Of a DNA stretch of 64,000 nt, positions 19,071 to 26,655 are shown piece after piece. Source of the stretch: Chryseobacterium binzhouense (lineage in GTDB: Bacteria > Bacteroidota > Bacteroidia > Flavobacteriales > Weeksellaceae). The position numbers and the translations under genes are program-made. How positions within the stretch are numbered: position 1 is the stretch's first letter; each line of letters starts with the position of its first letter. Location: the NCBI RefSeq assembly GCF_007474545.1, contig NZ_VKOG01000001.1:1178001-1242000 (forward strand), written 5' to 3'. The notes beneath the pieces are model-generated. The model was not told the origin of the DNA. It saw only the letters and a program-made list of their open reading frames with translations, and did no database searches.

Positions 19071-19078
19071 TAATTTTG
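19071..19078 (+). promoter_or_regulatory. Predicted -7 box very close to the MFS gene start
   Basis: TAATTTTG matches TAnnTTTG exactly and ends only eight bases before the ATG at 19087. If used, the transcript would start within a few bases of the start codon, giving a leaderless or nearly leaderless message. Confidence 0.45.
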
Positions 19079-19086
19079 CATCCGCA

Positions 19087-20304
19087 ATGGAAAAATCAAA
19101 AAAGAAAGCAGCAATAGGTTTTATTTTTGTAACGCTTTTGATAGATATTATCGGATTAGGAATTATTATTCCTGTAATCCCGAAACTTATAGAAGAACTT
19201 ATTCACGGAAGTGTAAACGAAGCTGCAAAATATGGCGGATGGCTCGGTTTTGTATATGCTTTTGCGCAATTTATCTTCGCTCCGGTTATTGGCAATCTAA
19301 GTGATAAATATGGAAGAAGACCAATAATTTTAATTTCACTTTTCGGGTTTGCCGTAGATTATATATTTCTTGCCCTGGCTCCTAATATTATGCTTCTTTT
19401 TTTAGGACGAATCATTGCCGGAATTACAGGAGCAAGCTTTACTACAGCCAGTGCATATATCGCCGATATTTCTACAGATGAAGACCGTGCAAAAAACTTC
19501 GGAATGATTGGTGCTGCATTTGGTCTGGGATTTATCATCGGACCTCTTTTGGGTGGCGGCTTAGGATATTTTGGTCCAAGAATACCGTTTTATGCAGCAG
19601 CAGTTTTATGTTTGCTTAATTTTTTATATGGTTATTTTATTCTTCCTGAAAGTTTAGACAAAGATAAAAGACGTGATTTTGACTGGAAAAGAGCAAATCC
19701 TGTAGGTTCATTTAAATTTATTTTGAAACATCCTGAACTTTCCGGGCTCATTGTTTCACTTTTTCTCGTATATATTGCTGGACATGCAGTGCAGACCAAC
19801 TGGAACTATTACACCATGGCTGTTTTCGGATGGGATGAACTTATGGTTGGAATTTCATTAGGAGTAATTGGTATTCTAATAGCTTTGGTTCAGGGCGTTC
19901 TGATCAGATGGACAACGCCGAAATTAGGTGAAAATAAAAGCATCTACGTAGGTTTGTCATTGTATGCATTAGGAATGTTGCTTTTTGCTTTTGCCACAGA
20001 AGGATGGATGATGTTTGCTATTTTAATTCCGTATTGTCTGGGTGGGATTTGCGGACCATCTTTACAATCGGTGATCAGTAAGAATGTTTCGGCAACAGAA
20101 CAGGGAGAGCTTCAGGGTGCACTTACAGGTTTGATGAGTGTAACTTCGTGCATAGGTCCACCTTTGATGACGTATCTTTTTTATCATTACAGTGAAAAAA
20201 GTGCTGTCGTAAAATTTCCGGGAGCTCCTTTTTTTCTGGCATTTATTATGATGTCTGTAAGTGTTGTAATAACGTACTATGCTTTTCAAAAAAAGAAGTC
20301 TTAA
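19087..20304 (+). CDS. MFS drug/metabolite exporter, TetA-like group
   Basis: A 12-helix transporter of 405 residues. The loop between helices 2 and 3 carries the MFS signature 'GNLSDKYGRRPIILISL', and helix 5 carries the antiporter motif 'GAAFGLGFIIGPLLGGG', which marks drug:H+ antiporters such as the TetA group. It is therefore a likely proton-driven exporter. Substrate cannot be deduced, and chromosomal copies of this type in flavobacteria are often intrinsic with no proven resistance. It is monocistronic, with a promoter box very near its start. Confidence 0.85.
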   Translation: MEKSKKKAAIGFIFVTLLIDIIGLGIIIPVIPKLIEELIHGSVNEAAKYGGWLGFVYAFAQFIFAPVIGNLSDKYGRRPIILISLFGFAVDYIFLALAPNIMLLFLGRIIAGITGASFTTASAYIADISTDEDRAKNFGMIGAAFGLGFIIGPLLGGGLGYFGPRIPFYAAAVLCLLNFLYGYFILPESLDKDKRRDFDWKRANPVGSFKFILKHPELSGLIVSLFLVYIAGHAVQTNWNYYTMAVFGWDELMVGISLGVIGILIALVQGVLIRWTTPKLGENKSIYVGLSLYALGMLLFAFATEGWMMFAILIPYCLGGICGPSLQSVISKNVSATEQGELQGALTGLMSVTSCIGPPLMTYLFYHYSEKSAVVKFPGAPFFLAFIMMSVSVVITYYAFQKKKS

Positions 20305-20365
20305 AATTTGTTTAAAAATGCCGCATAATATAATTTGTATGTATAATCTTTTGTAATTTAGCCTT

Positions 20366-20704
20366 ATGGAATTAAGCATTGGAGAAATGGCACTCGTTGC
20401 CATCGCAATAGTAGTTTTGTTCGGTCCCGACAAACTTCCGCAGATTGCCCGAGATTTGGGCTCTGGTGTGAGAAAAATGCGTGGAGCCGTAGAAGATATC
20501 AAAACCGAAATTTTGAAAGAAACCGATAATCCTGTTTCCGAAATAAAACGTGAGATAGAAAAAGTAAAAGATGCTGCCAAAGATTTTAATCCCATGCAGA
20601 ATATTGAAGAAAATATTTCGAAAAAACCTTCTGAATCTGCCCCCCAACAACCTATAATAAAGCCGGCAGATGACGAAGCATACGAAGGTCCTGTAAGCAG
20701 ATAA
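20366..20704 (+). CDS. tatA: Twin-arginine translocase subunit TatA/E
   Basis: Forms the channel-like assembly that exports folded proteins. The protein is 112 residues. It has a short N-terminal membrane helix (about 5-20), the conserved 'LFGPDKLPQIARDLG' hinge with the Phe-Gly pair, then an amphipathic helix and an acidic, Pro/Gln-rich tail. These features define the TatA/E family. No tatC is next to it. The stop codon overlaps the start of the PAP2 phosphatase gene by one base (TAATG), so the two genes are translated from one message. Confidence 0.92.
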   Translation: MELSIGEMALVAIAIVVLFGPDKLPQIARDLGSGVRKMRGAVEDIKTEILKETDNPVSEIKREIEKVKDAAKDFNPMQNIEENISKKPSESAPQQPIIKPADDEAYEGPVSR

Positions 20705-21276
20705 TGATGGAGGAAATTATTCAGGAAGATAAAGAGCTTTTCCTTTATCTAAATAATTTGGGCGATACGCCATTTGATCAGTTCTGGATTATTGTTTCTG
20801 ATAAGTGGATCTGGATCCCGCTTTACGTTATCTTTTTTTATTTTTTATATAAAAATTTCAAGCTGAAATCGCTTTTATATATCTTGATTTTTGCAGCAAT
20901 CGGAATAACAGTTTCAGATCAGGTATCAGGAATTTTTAAATACGGTGTTGCGAGACTTAGACCCTGTAATGATCCTTCTCTTCAAAATTTAATGAGAATT
21001 GTAAAATGTGGCGGACCTTACGGTTTTTATTCCGCTCATGCATCCAACACTTTTTTTTTGGCAACGTATCTTGGCTTACTTTTGAAAGATAAGTTAAAAT
21101 GGTTCCCTTATTTCATTTTTATCTGGGCAATGGTGGTAGCTTACAGCCGTATTTATCTAGGAGTACATTTTCCGATGGATATTCTTGCAGGTGCCGTTGC
21201 AGGAACTGTATTCGGATTGATGTTTTTTCTTTTGGTGAAAAAAGTAATGAGCAGACAAGCAGTTTCCGGAAACTGA
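20704..21276 (+). CDS. PAP2-family membrane phosphatase
   Basis: An integral membrane phosphatase of 190 residues with about six helices. The three PAP2 motifs are visible: 'KYGVARLRPCND' (KxxxxxxRP), 'YGFYSAHASNTF' (in place of PSGH, with the active-site His in SAH) and 'SRIYLGVHFPMDILAG' (SRxxxxxHxxxD). Likely substrates are undecaprenyl pyrophosphate or lipid phosphates at the periplasmic face, so it may recycle the carrier lipid for cell-wall synthesis. Two in-frame ATGs at 20704 and 20707 are possible starts. The first overlaps the tatA stop. Confidence 0.9.
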   Translation: MMEEIIQEDKELFLYLNNLGDTPFDQFWIIVSDKWIWIPLYVIFFYFLYKNFKLKSLLYILIFAAIGITVSDQVSGIFKYGVARLRPCNDPSLQNLMRIVKCGGPYGFYSAHASNTFFLATYLGLLLKDKLKWFPYFIFIWAMVVAYSRIYLGVHFPMDILAGAVAGTVFGLMFFLLVKKVMSRQAVSGN

Positions 21277-21336
21277 TATGATTCCATATTAAAGAAAATA
21301 GTAATTTAGCTTTCAATAAACAACAAAATCCTAAGT

Positions 21337-22152
21337 ATGAAAAAACAACTACTATTTTTTTCTATAGCTTTATCCGCTCTTCATTTTGTATCTGCACAAG
21401 ACAAAAAAACAGCTGAAGAATGCTTTAAAAAAGCTGACTATCAATGTGCAGAAGAGCAGTATTCAAAGCTTGTTTTAACCGAACATATCCAAAGATATCA
21501 ATCCGAATACTACAATCTGCTTGGAACGTCTCAGCGCAGATTAGGAAAAACAGCACAGGCTTTTAAATCTTATGAATCTGCATTAAGATCTGATCCGAAA
21601 TCTGTTTCGGTGTACGAAAATCTGGCATCACTTCATAATCAGAAAGGCAACAGAACAAAGGCGCTGGAATATATTAATACCGGTATCAGAATTGAGCCTG
21701 AAAATGCTGAACTGTATCTCACCCGTTCCAAAATTTACAATAATTTGGGTAAAAAAGATCTGGCAATGGAAGATTTGAAGCATATTCTTACGTTTGCTCC
21801 GGATAATATTTTTGCGAGAACAGGTTTGGCAAACCTCAAAAAAAATAACGGAGATCTGGATGGCGCACTGAAAGATTATAATCAGCTTCTTTCTGAAAAG
21901 CCAGAATCTCTTTTATATAACGGAAGAGCAGATATTTATCTGAAAATGAAAAAAACAAAAGAAGCTCTTGCAGATATTAATAAAGCCATAACTATAGATC
22001 CTAAATTTTCTCAGTCATACGTAACGAAAGCTGCTATTTTGTTTGAAACCGGAAAAGATAAAGAAGCTTGTACTAATTTGGAAAAAGCTGTCGCAGCAGG
22101 TTATGAGAAAGTGCTTTTACAGGAATATAATGCCAAATGTTCTAAAAAATAA
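21337..22152 (+). CDS. Exported TPR-repeat protein
   Basis: A protein of 271 residues with a signal sequence (about 1-20, ending FVSAQ) and a body made of about six tetratricopeptide repeats, seen as a repeated spacing of A/G, L, Y and P residues ('AFKSYESALRSDPKSVSVYENLASLHNQKG' pattern, then 'ALEYINTGIRIEPENAELYL'). TPR domains bind other proteins, and this one is expected in the periplasm. There is a Cys pair near the start of the mature protein (ECFKKADYQCAEE) and another near the end (EACTNLEKA, NAKCSKK). No partner is evident from neighbours. Confidence 0.85.
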   Translation: MKKQLLFFSIALSALHFVSAQDKKTAEECFKKADYQCAEEQYSKLVLTEHIQRYQSEYYNLLGTSQRRLGKTAQAFKSYESALRSDPKSVSVYENLASLHNQKGNRTKALEYINTGIRIEPENAELYLTRSKIYNNLGKKDLAMEDLKHILTFAPDNIFARTGLANLKKNNGDLDGALKDYNQLLSEKPESLLYNGRADIYLKMKKTKEALADINKAITIDPKFSQSYVTKAAILFETGKDKEACTNLEKAVAAGYEKVLLQEYNAKCSKK

Positions 22153-22185
22153 TCAGTTTTAATTAATTAATCATTCAAAATATTC

Positions 22186-22641
22186 ATGTTAAATATCGTT
22201 CTGGTCGAGCCGGAAATCCCAAACAATACCGGAAATATAGGAAGATTGTGTGTGGGGACCGAAAGCAGGCTGCATCTCATTCATCCGCTAGGATTCTTAA
22301 TTGACGATAAAAATTTAAAAAGATCAGGTTTAGATTACTGGGTTCATCTGAACGTTACGGAATACAAAAATGTAGACGAATGGATATCTGCAATTCCTGA
22401 CTTATCAAGAGTATTCTTATTTAGCTCTCATGCTGATAAATCTTACCTCGAAAATGATTTTCAGGAAGGTGATTGGCTTGTTTTCGGAAAGGAAAGCGTG
22501 GGTTTAAGTAAAGATGTTTTAGACCGCTTTGATAATCATTTAACGATTCCGATGTCTAAACTCATCAGAAGCTTCAATATAGCCAATTCTGTTGCTTTTG
22601 TTGTAGGTGAAGCCAAAAGACAGCTTAGTCTGAAAGTTTAA
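22186..22641 (+). CDS. trmL: tRNA (cytidine(34)-2'-O)-methyltransferase
   Basis: A small SPOUT-class methyltransferase of 151 residues that methylates the ribose of the wobble nucleotide in tRNA-Leu isoacceptors. The N-terminal 'VLVEPEIPNNTGNIGRLC' is the TrmL signature, and the knot region shows 'LVFGKESVGLSKDVL' and 'IPMSKLIRSFNIANSVAFV', which bind S-adenosyl-methionine. It is a single-domain protein, as in E. coli. It lies alone between a TPR gene and a broken small gene. Confidence 0.94.
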   Translation: MLNIVLVEPEIPNNTGNIGRLCVGTESRLHLIHPLGFLIDDKNLKRSGLDYWVHLNVTEYKNVDEWISAIPDLSRVFLFSSHADKSYLENDFQEGDWLVFGKESVGLSKDVLDRFDNHLTIPMSKLIRSFNIANSVAFVVGEAKRQLSLKV

Positions 22642-22749
22642 TTCACAGATAAGAAATTCAATCATTATATAAATTAAATAATAAGCTTTAATGATTAGCA
22701 AACAGATTTTGTATATTTCAAAATCACTAATTAAAGATTTATTTAAATT

Positions 22750-23011
22750 ATGAAAATACTTTCCAAATTTTATCAGCAACTGTTGTAATGACTTTGGCAA
22801 ATTCTACCAATGCTTTTGCGCAGAAAACCAAAAACGATCTTGAGATTCAAGCTAATTCATTATTACAAGAAACAATTAAGAGGCATTAAGTGATCTTAAA
22901 GAGTTAAAAGGAAATGATGTAAAAAACGTAAGGGTTTTGATGAATGATTCTGTAAAAAAGAAATACAAAGAAAAAGGGATTAAAGAGTTAATTTCTGTAA
23001 CTACAAAATAA
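22750..23011 (+). pseudogene. Frameshifted gene for a small exported protein
   Basis: No intact reading frame covers this stretch, but three frames join into one sensible protein of 87 residues if one A is restored in each of two A runs. The first is after 'ctttcc' (near 22766), which yields a signal peptide ending NAFAQ. The second is after 'caatt' (near 22879), which links to 'ALSDLKELKGNDVKNV' and a Lys-rich tail ending at the TAA at 23009-23011. Both breaks are single-A losses in short homopolymers. This could be true decay or two sequencing errors. The gene ends exactly where the rlmH stop begins on the other strand. No family is recognised. Confidence 0.6.
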
Positions 23012-23485
23012 TTAATCGTTGTGATAAGGTTTTCCCTGCAAAATCTGATCTGCACGGTAAAGCTGTTCCACAATAAATAGACGAATCATCTGATGGGTAA
23101 ATGTCATTTTAGATAATGACATTTTTTCATTGGCTCTGCTGTAAATTTCGTCTGAAAATCCGTAGGCACCACCAATCAGAATGTGGATCTTTTTTACCGA
23201 AGAATTCATCCAGGTATCTATTTTCTGAGAAAATTCTCTGCTTGTAAACTGTTTTCCTTTTTCGTCTAAAATAGTAACCCAATCATTCTTATCAATATGG
23301 TTGAAAAATAATTTAGCTTCTTCCTTTTTCAAAAGATCCGGAGAAAGATTCTTGGCATTTTTGATGTCGGGAATTTCTGTGATTTCAAAATTCCAGTGTT
23401 TTGGAAGCCGGGCAAGGTAATATTTGATCAAAGAGGTAATTTCTTTATCATCTGTTTTACCGATACAAACTAAACTGATTCGCAT
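23012..23485 (-). CDS. rlmH: 23S rRNA (pseudouridine(1915)-N3)-methyltransferase
   Basis: Methylates pseudouridine 1915 in helix 69 of 23S rRNA, a late step in ribosome assembly. The protein is 157 residues and has the SPOUT knot region with 'ILIGGAYGFSDEIYSRANEKMSLSKMTFTH' and the invariant C-terminal 'QLYRADQILQGKPYHND', which contacts the target. Length and motifs match RlmH throughout. It has an exact TATATTTG promoter box on its strand and shares its upstream region with the oppositely oriented yihY-like gene. Confidence 0.97.
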   Translation of the reverse strand: MRISLVCIGKTDDKEITSLIKYYLARLPKHWNFEITEIPDIKNAKNLSPDLLKKEEAKLFFNHIDKNDWVTILDEKGKQFTSREFSQKIDTWMNSSVKKIHILIGGAYGFSDEIYSRANEKMSLSKMTFTHQMIRLFIVEQLYRADQILQGKPYHND

Positions 23486-23489
23486 TTCT

Positions 23490-23512
23490 TATATTTGCTA
23501 AACACAAATATA
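23490..23512. promoter_or_regulatory. Face-to-face overlapping promoter boxes for yihY-like gene and rlmH
   Basis: TATATTTG on the plus strand (23490-23497) and TATATTTG on the minus strand (23512-23505) form a perfect 8-bp inverted repeat separated by seven bases. Each is an exact TAnnTTTG -7 box at the right distance from a start codon: 19 bases before 23517 and 19 bases before 23485. The two start points would nearly coincide. Confidence 0.6.
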
Positions 23513-23516
23513 CTTT

Positions 23517-24512
23517 ATGGCTATAAAAATTCCTAAATTTATCCTGAAAATTCAAGAGTTTCTTGATGATTTGCATATTCCAGTACTCGGAATATCGCTT
23601 TGGCAGCTGTTTCAGATTTATTTTGCAGGAGTTTTTAAAGGAAAAATAGGGAAGAAGGCAGCTGCAATCTCCTGGAGTTTTACGCTGAGTCTTTTTCCGT
23701 TTCTTCTGTTTCTGCTTTCCGTTTTGCCTTATATGCCGCATTATGATAAACTTCAGTTTTATATTTTTGAAGTTTTGATGAGTAATATTTTTCCGTCTAA
23801 TATTGAGGGAGATGTTAGAGGATATATTCAGGAAAATATTATTCCTAACATGAAGGGAATAAGTAATTTGACTATACTTATTGCTTTGGTTTTTGCCACA
23901 AACGGAACTTTTTCCATCATCAGTGGCTTTAATGAAAATTCTAAGGAGAAATTACCGGACATCAAAGAATTTATTCTTTCATTCTTTATTACGATAGGCT
24001 TTGTAAGTGTTGTTTTTTTATGTCTGTTTGGAGTCTATTATGCTGAAGTTGTTCTCAAACAATTTAAGCCGGCTTATGATTTGTCATGGTTTGTGAAAAA
24101 CCTTTCCAAGCTGATTGGTTTCGTTTCATTTCCTATATTTTTCTTTTTACTCTTAACTTTATTTTACTGGTTAGGAACAGTGAAAATTGCAAGATTCCGA
24201 CAGGCAATTCCGGGAGCGATCCTTACAACTGTTTTGTTTATTCTTACAACCTATCTCTTTACTCTTTATGTAAAAAATGTGGCACGATACAACGTATTAT
24301 ATGGTTCTATTGGAAGTATGATTTTGCTGATGATCTGGATCAATGTAAATGTTTATCTTCTTCTCTTTGGAAATGAACTGAATATGGCACTTCGCAAATT
24401 GAGAATAGAGAAGCTTCTTTCGGATGAGATCAAAAGAAAGACTAAAAGTTATCACGCCGAAACTACCGAGCCAAATCTTGAAAGCGATGAAGAGCACAGG
24501 AGAGAAAAATAG
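23517..24512 (+). CDS. YihY/BrkB-family inner-membrane protein
   Basis: A membrane protein of 331 residues with six predicted helices. The sequence 'GKKAAAISWSFTLSLFPFLLFLLSVLPYMP' near residue 45 and 'FRQAIPGAILTTVLFILTTYLFTLYV' followed by 'YGSIGSMILLMIWINVNVYLLLFGNELN' are the hallmarks of the YihY/BrkB family. The group was once annotated as ribonuclease BN, but that assignment is now known to be wrong for most members, and the function is unknown. The C-terminal tail is charged and cytoplasmic. It ends four bases before the convergent VOC-transglutaminase gene, with no room for a normal terminator. Confidence 0.9.
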   Translation: MAIKIPKFILKIQEFLDDLHIPVLGISLWQLFQIYFAGVFKGKIGKKAAAISWSFTLSLFPFLLFLLSVLPYMPHYDKLQFYIFEVLMSNIFPSNIEGDVRGYIQENIIPNMKGISNLTILIALVFATNGTFSIISGFNENSKEKLPDIKEFILSFFITIGFVSVVFLCLFGVYYAEVVLKQFKPAYDLSWFVKNLSKLIGFVSFPIFFFLLLTLFYWLGTVKIARFRQAIPGAILTTVLFILTTYLFTLYVKNVARYNVLYGSIGSMILLMIWINVNVYLLLFGNELNMALRKLRIEKLLSDEIKRKTKSYHAETTEPNLESDEEHRREK

Positions 24513-24515
24513 CAA

Positions 24516-25445
24516 TTACTCCTGTAAATTTCTGATACATTTTTCCCTTATATCCCATATTTCATCAAAACTTCTGTCTATTTTATTATTGCTTAGCCAG
24601 TCTTTTATAAAACTCTGATGGTATTCAACTTTAAAAATCTCTACTTGTTCAGGTTCAATTTCGATTTCCTGAATGATGTACTTTTTGAGATTGTTAATAT
24701 CAGAATTTTGAGTGGTAACATCAAACCTTTCATTATTGATCATTAAATAGCAATGTGCTTCCGGGATAAAATCCAGATGATGATCCTGTAATATATTTCC
24801 AATTTTAGGAGTATTCAGATGATTCATTTTGTACATTCCTAAAATGAGCTTCACATTATCAATATGATTAAGCTTGGCAATTTTTCGTAAAAAAGCATGT
24901 TTTGAACTGCAGGTTCCTCTGTTCTCTTTTAATACTAATGATAAGTCATATCTGTTTGAATTTCTACCGTAGGGAAGCTGTTTTATAAAGTTAACTGCTT
25001 CGCTCCAAGTTCTGATGTTTTTTTGTAATATTAAGCTTGTCAGTTCATCATCAGAAAATAAAGCAATTTGTTTAGTAGAAATAATGATTTTGTATCCATC
25101 AGGATCAGAAAATAATATTCCGTTATTTTCCCAATAAGGATTTCTTGGTTTTTCCTGCTGAATATGATTGCTTTTTAATTTTCCTATAAAATTTTGATAT
25201 TCCAAGTCCGAATTTACATAAAACACCAAAGCATCGTCTTGATCAAAAACACTTTTGGGTGACTCTTCCGATGCTGTAAACTCTAAATGCCAATCTGTAT
25301 TTTCGAGTCCTAAAAATATACCGTTATATCCGTTATGGTTTTCAAAAGATCCTAGTTTGTTAAGACCAATAATTTTGGTATAAAAAATTTCAATACAATG
25401 AAGATCCCGGGTGTGTCTGGCAAATCTTAATATCATTTTGGACAA
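24516..25445 (-). CDS. Fusion of a VOC/glyoxalase domain and a transglutaminase-like domain
   Basis: A protein of 309 residues in two parts. Residues 1-124 form a VOC (glyoxalase/bleomycin-resistance) unit with 'FYTKIIGLNKLGSF', 'HLEFTAS' (His53, Glu55) and the usual 'FSDPDGYKIIIS' end. Residues 130-309 look like a papain-like transglutaminase core. 'RGTCSSKHAFL' places a candidate nucleophile at Cys179, and 'EAHCYLMINNERFDVTT' gives His231 and Asp242 in the right order and spacing. The two activities, if real, would be a small-molecule-binding domain joined to a thiol hydrolase or acyltransferase. It is the last gene of a relA-nhaA-this unit, two bases after nhaA. The VOC part is firm, and the second domain is inferred from motif order. 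Confidence 0.75.
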   Translation of the reverse strand: MSKMILRFARHTRDLHCIEIFYTKIIGLNKLGSFENHNGYNGIFLGLENTDWHLEFTASEESPKSVFDQDDALVFYVNSDLEYQNFIGKLKSNHIQQEKPRNPYWENNGILFSDPDGYKIIISTKQIALFSDDELTSLILQKNIRTWSEAVNFIKQLPYGRNSNRYDLSLVLKENRGTCSSKHAFLRKIAKLNHIDNVKLILGMYKMNHLNTPKIGNILQDHHLDFIPEAHCYLMINNERFDVTTQNSDINNLKKYIIQEIEIEPEQVEIFKVEYHQSFIKDWLSNNKIDRSFDEIWDIREKCIRNLQE

Positions 25446-25447
25446 AA

Positions 25448-26644
25448 TTAATTTTGAGCCAATTCCATCTCTTCATCATCGTCTTCTTCAATATTTTTTG
25501 ATCTGCTCAGAATAAAATACCCTAAAACAGCTGCCAGAAAAGAGGCTATCAATATCGCAAATTTGGCTTCATCCTGAATGTCAATCTGATGTTTAAATGA
25601 AAGTAGAGCAATAAAAATTGACATCGTAAATCCTATTCCTGCCAAAAGACCTACACCCATCATCTGGCTCCAAGAACTATTGTGCGGGAGCGAACTGATT
25701 TTTAATTTAACCGCAATAAAAGAAAGAAGATTAATACCAATCAGTTTACCTAAAACAAGCCCACAAATGATTCCTAATCCCAAACTGCTGAATAAGCCAT
25801 CTGTCATTCCGCTTTTGAATGCTATATTGGTGTTTGTCAACGCAAAAATAGGCATAATGATAAAACTTACCGGAAAATGCAGAGATCGCTCCAGCTTTTC
25901 TAAGGGAGAAATTTTTATGTTGGAAACATTCGTAGGAATGCTAAACGCCAGCAAAACTCCTGCAATAGTCGCATGAATCCCTGAATGGTGCAGATAATAC
26001 CACAAAAAGATTCCCGGAATAATGTAAAAGATAATTCTTTTAATTTTTAAATAATTAAGTGCAAATAAGAATGCTGTAATGCCCAGCGAAAGCCAGAGGT
26101 TCATCCATTGTATTTCATCAGTATAGAAAATAGCAATAACCAGAATGGCTCCAAGATCATCAACAATTGCCAACGCAGCAAGAAATATTTTCAGCGAAGA
26201 AGGAACTCTTTTTCCCAACATGGAAATAATTGCCAATGAAAATGCAATATCTGTTGCCATAGGAATTCCCCAGCCTTTGCTGTAAGCTGTACCATTATTG
26301 AAAAGACTGTATATCACCGCGGGAACCAGCATTCCGCCAATGGCGGCAAAAATCGGAAGAGAGGCATTTTTAAATGAAGATAATTCGCCTTCTACCAACT
26401 CTCTTTTGATTTCTAATCCTACCAGGAGAAAAAATACAGACATTAAGCCATCATTGATCCAAATACTTATCGGATACTGTAGATGAAGACTTTCTATCCC
26501 GATTTTTGTATCTAAAAATATCTGAAAATGTTCACCTAAACCTGTATTGGCAATGATGAGCGCCAATATTACACAGCAAATAAGCAAAATACCTGATGAC
26601 TGGCTGCTTTGAAAAAATTTTTTGAAATATACAGATAACTTCAT
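25448..26644 (-). CDS. nhaA: Na+/H+ antiporter NhaA
   Basis: Exports sodium in exchange for protons at alkaline pH. The protein is 398 residues with about 12 helices. The ion-binding aspartate pair is in 'LAIVDDLGAILVIAIFY', and the N-terminal helices contain 'NDGLMSVFFLLVGLEIKRELVEGEL', a clear NhaA signature. The acidic tail (EEDDDEEMELAQN) is short. It starts 11 bases after relA/spoT and ends two bases before the VOC fusion, so it belongs to a three-gene unit. Confidence 0.95.
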   Translation of the reverse strand: MKLSVYFKKFFQSSQSSGILLICCVILALIIANTGLGEHFQIFLDTKIGIESLHLQYPISIWINDGLMSVFFLLVGLEIKRELVEGELSSFKNASLPIFAAIGGMLVPAVIYSLFNNGTAYSKGWGIPMATDIAFSLAIISMLGKRVPSSLKIFLAALAIVDDLGAILVIAIFYTDEIQWMNLWLSLGITAFLFALNYLKIKRIIFYIIPGIFLWYYLHHSGIHATIAGVLLAFSIPTNVSNIKISPLEKLERSLHFPVSFIIMPIFALTNTNIAFKSGMTDGLFSSLGLGIICGLVLGKLIGINLLSFIAVKLKISSLPHNSSWSQMMGVGLLAGIGFTMSIFIALLSFKHQIDIQDEAKFAILIASFLAAVLGYFILSRSKNIEEDDDEEMELAQN

Positions 26645-26655
26645 TCTTTATGATT

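Noticed and set aside
20062-20595. 177-codon minus-strand frame over the MFS and tatA genes
   Set aside because: It overlaps two confident genes and has low-complexity, Cys- and Arg-rich content with no family resemblance.
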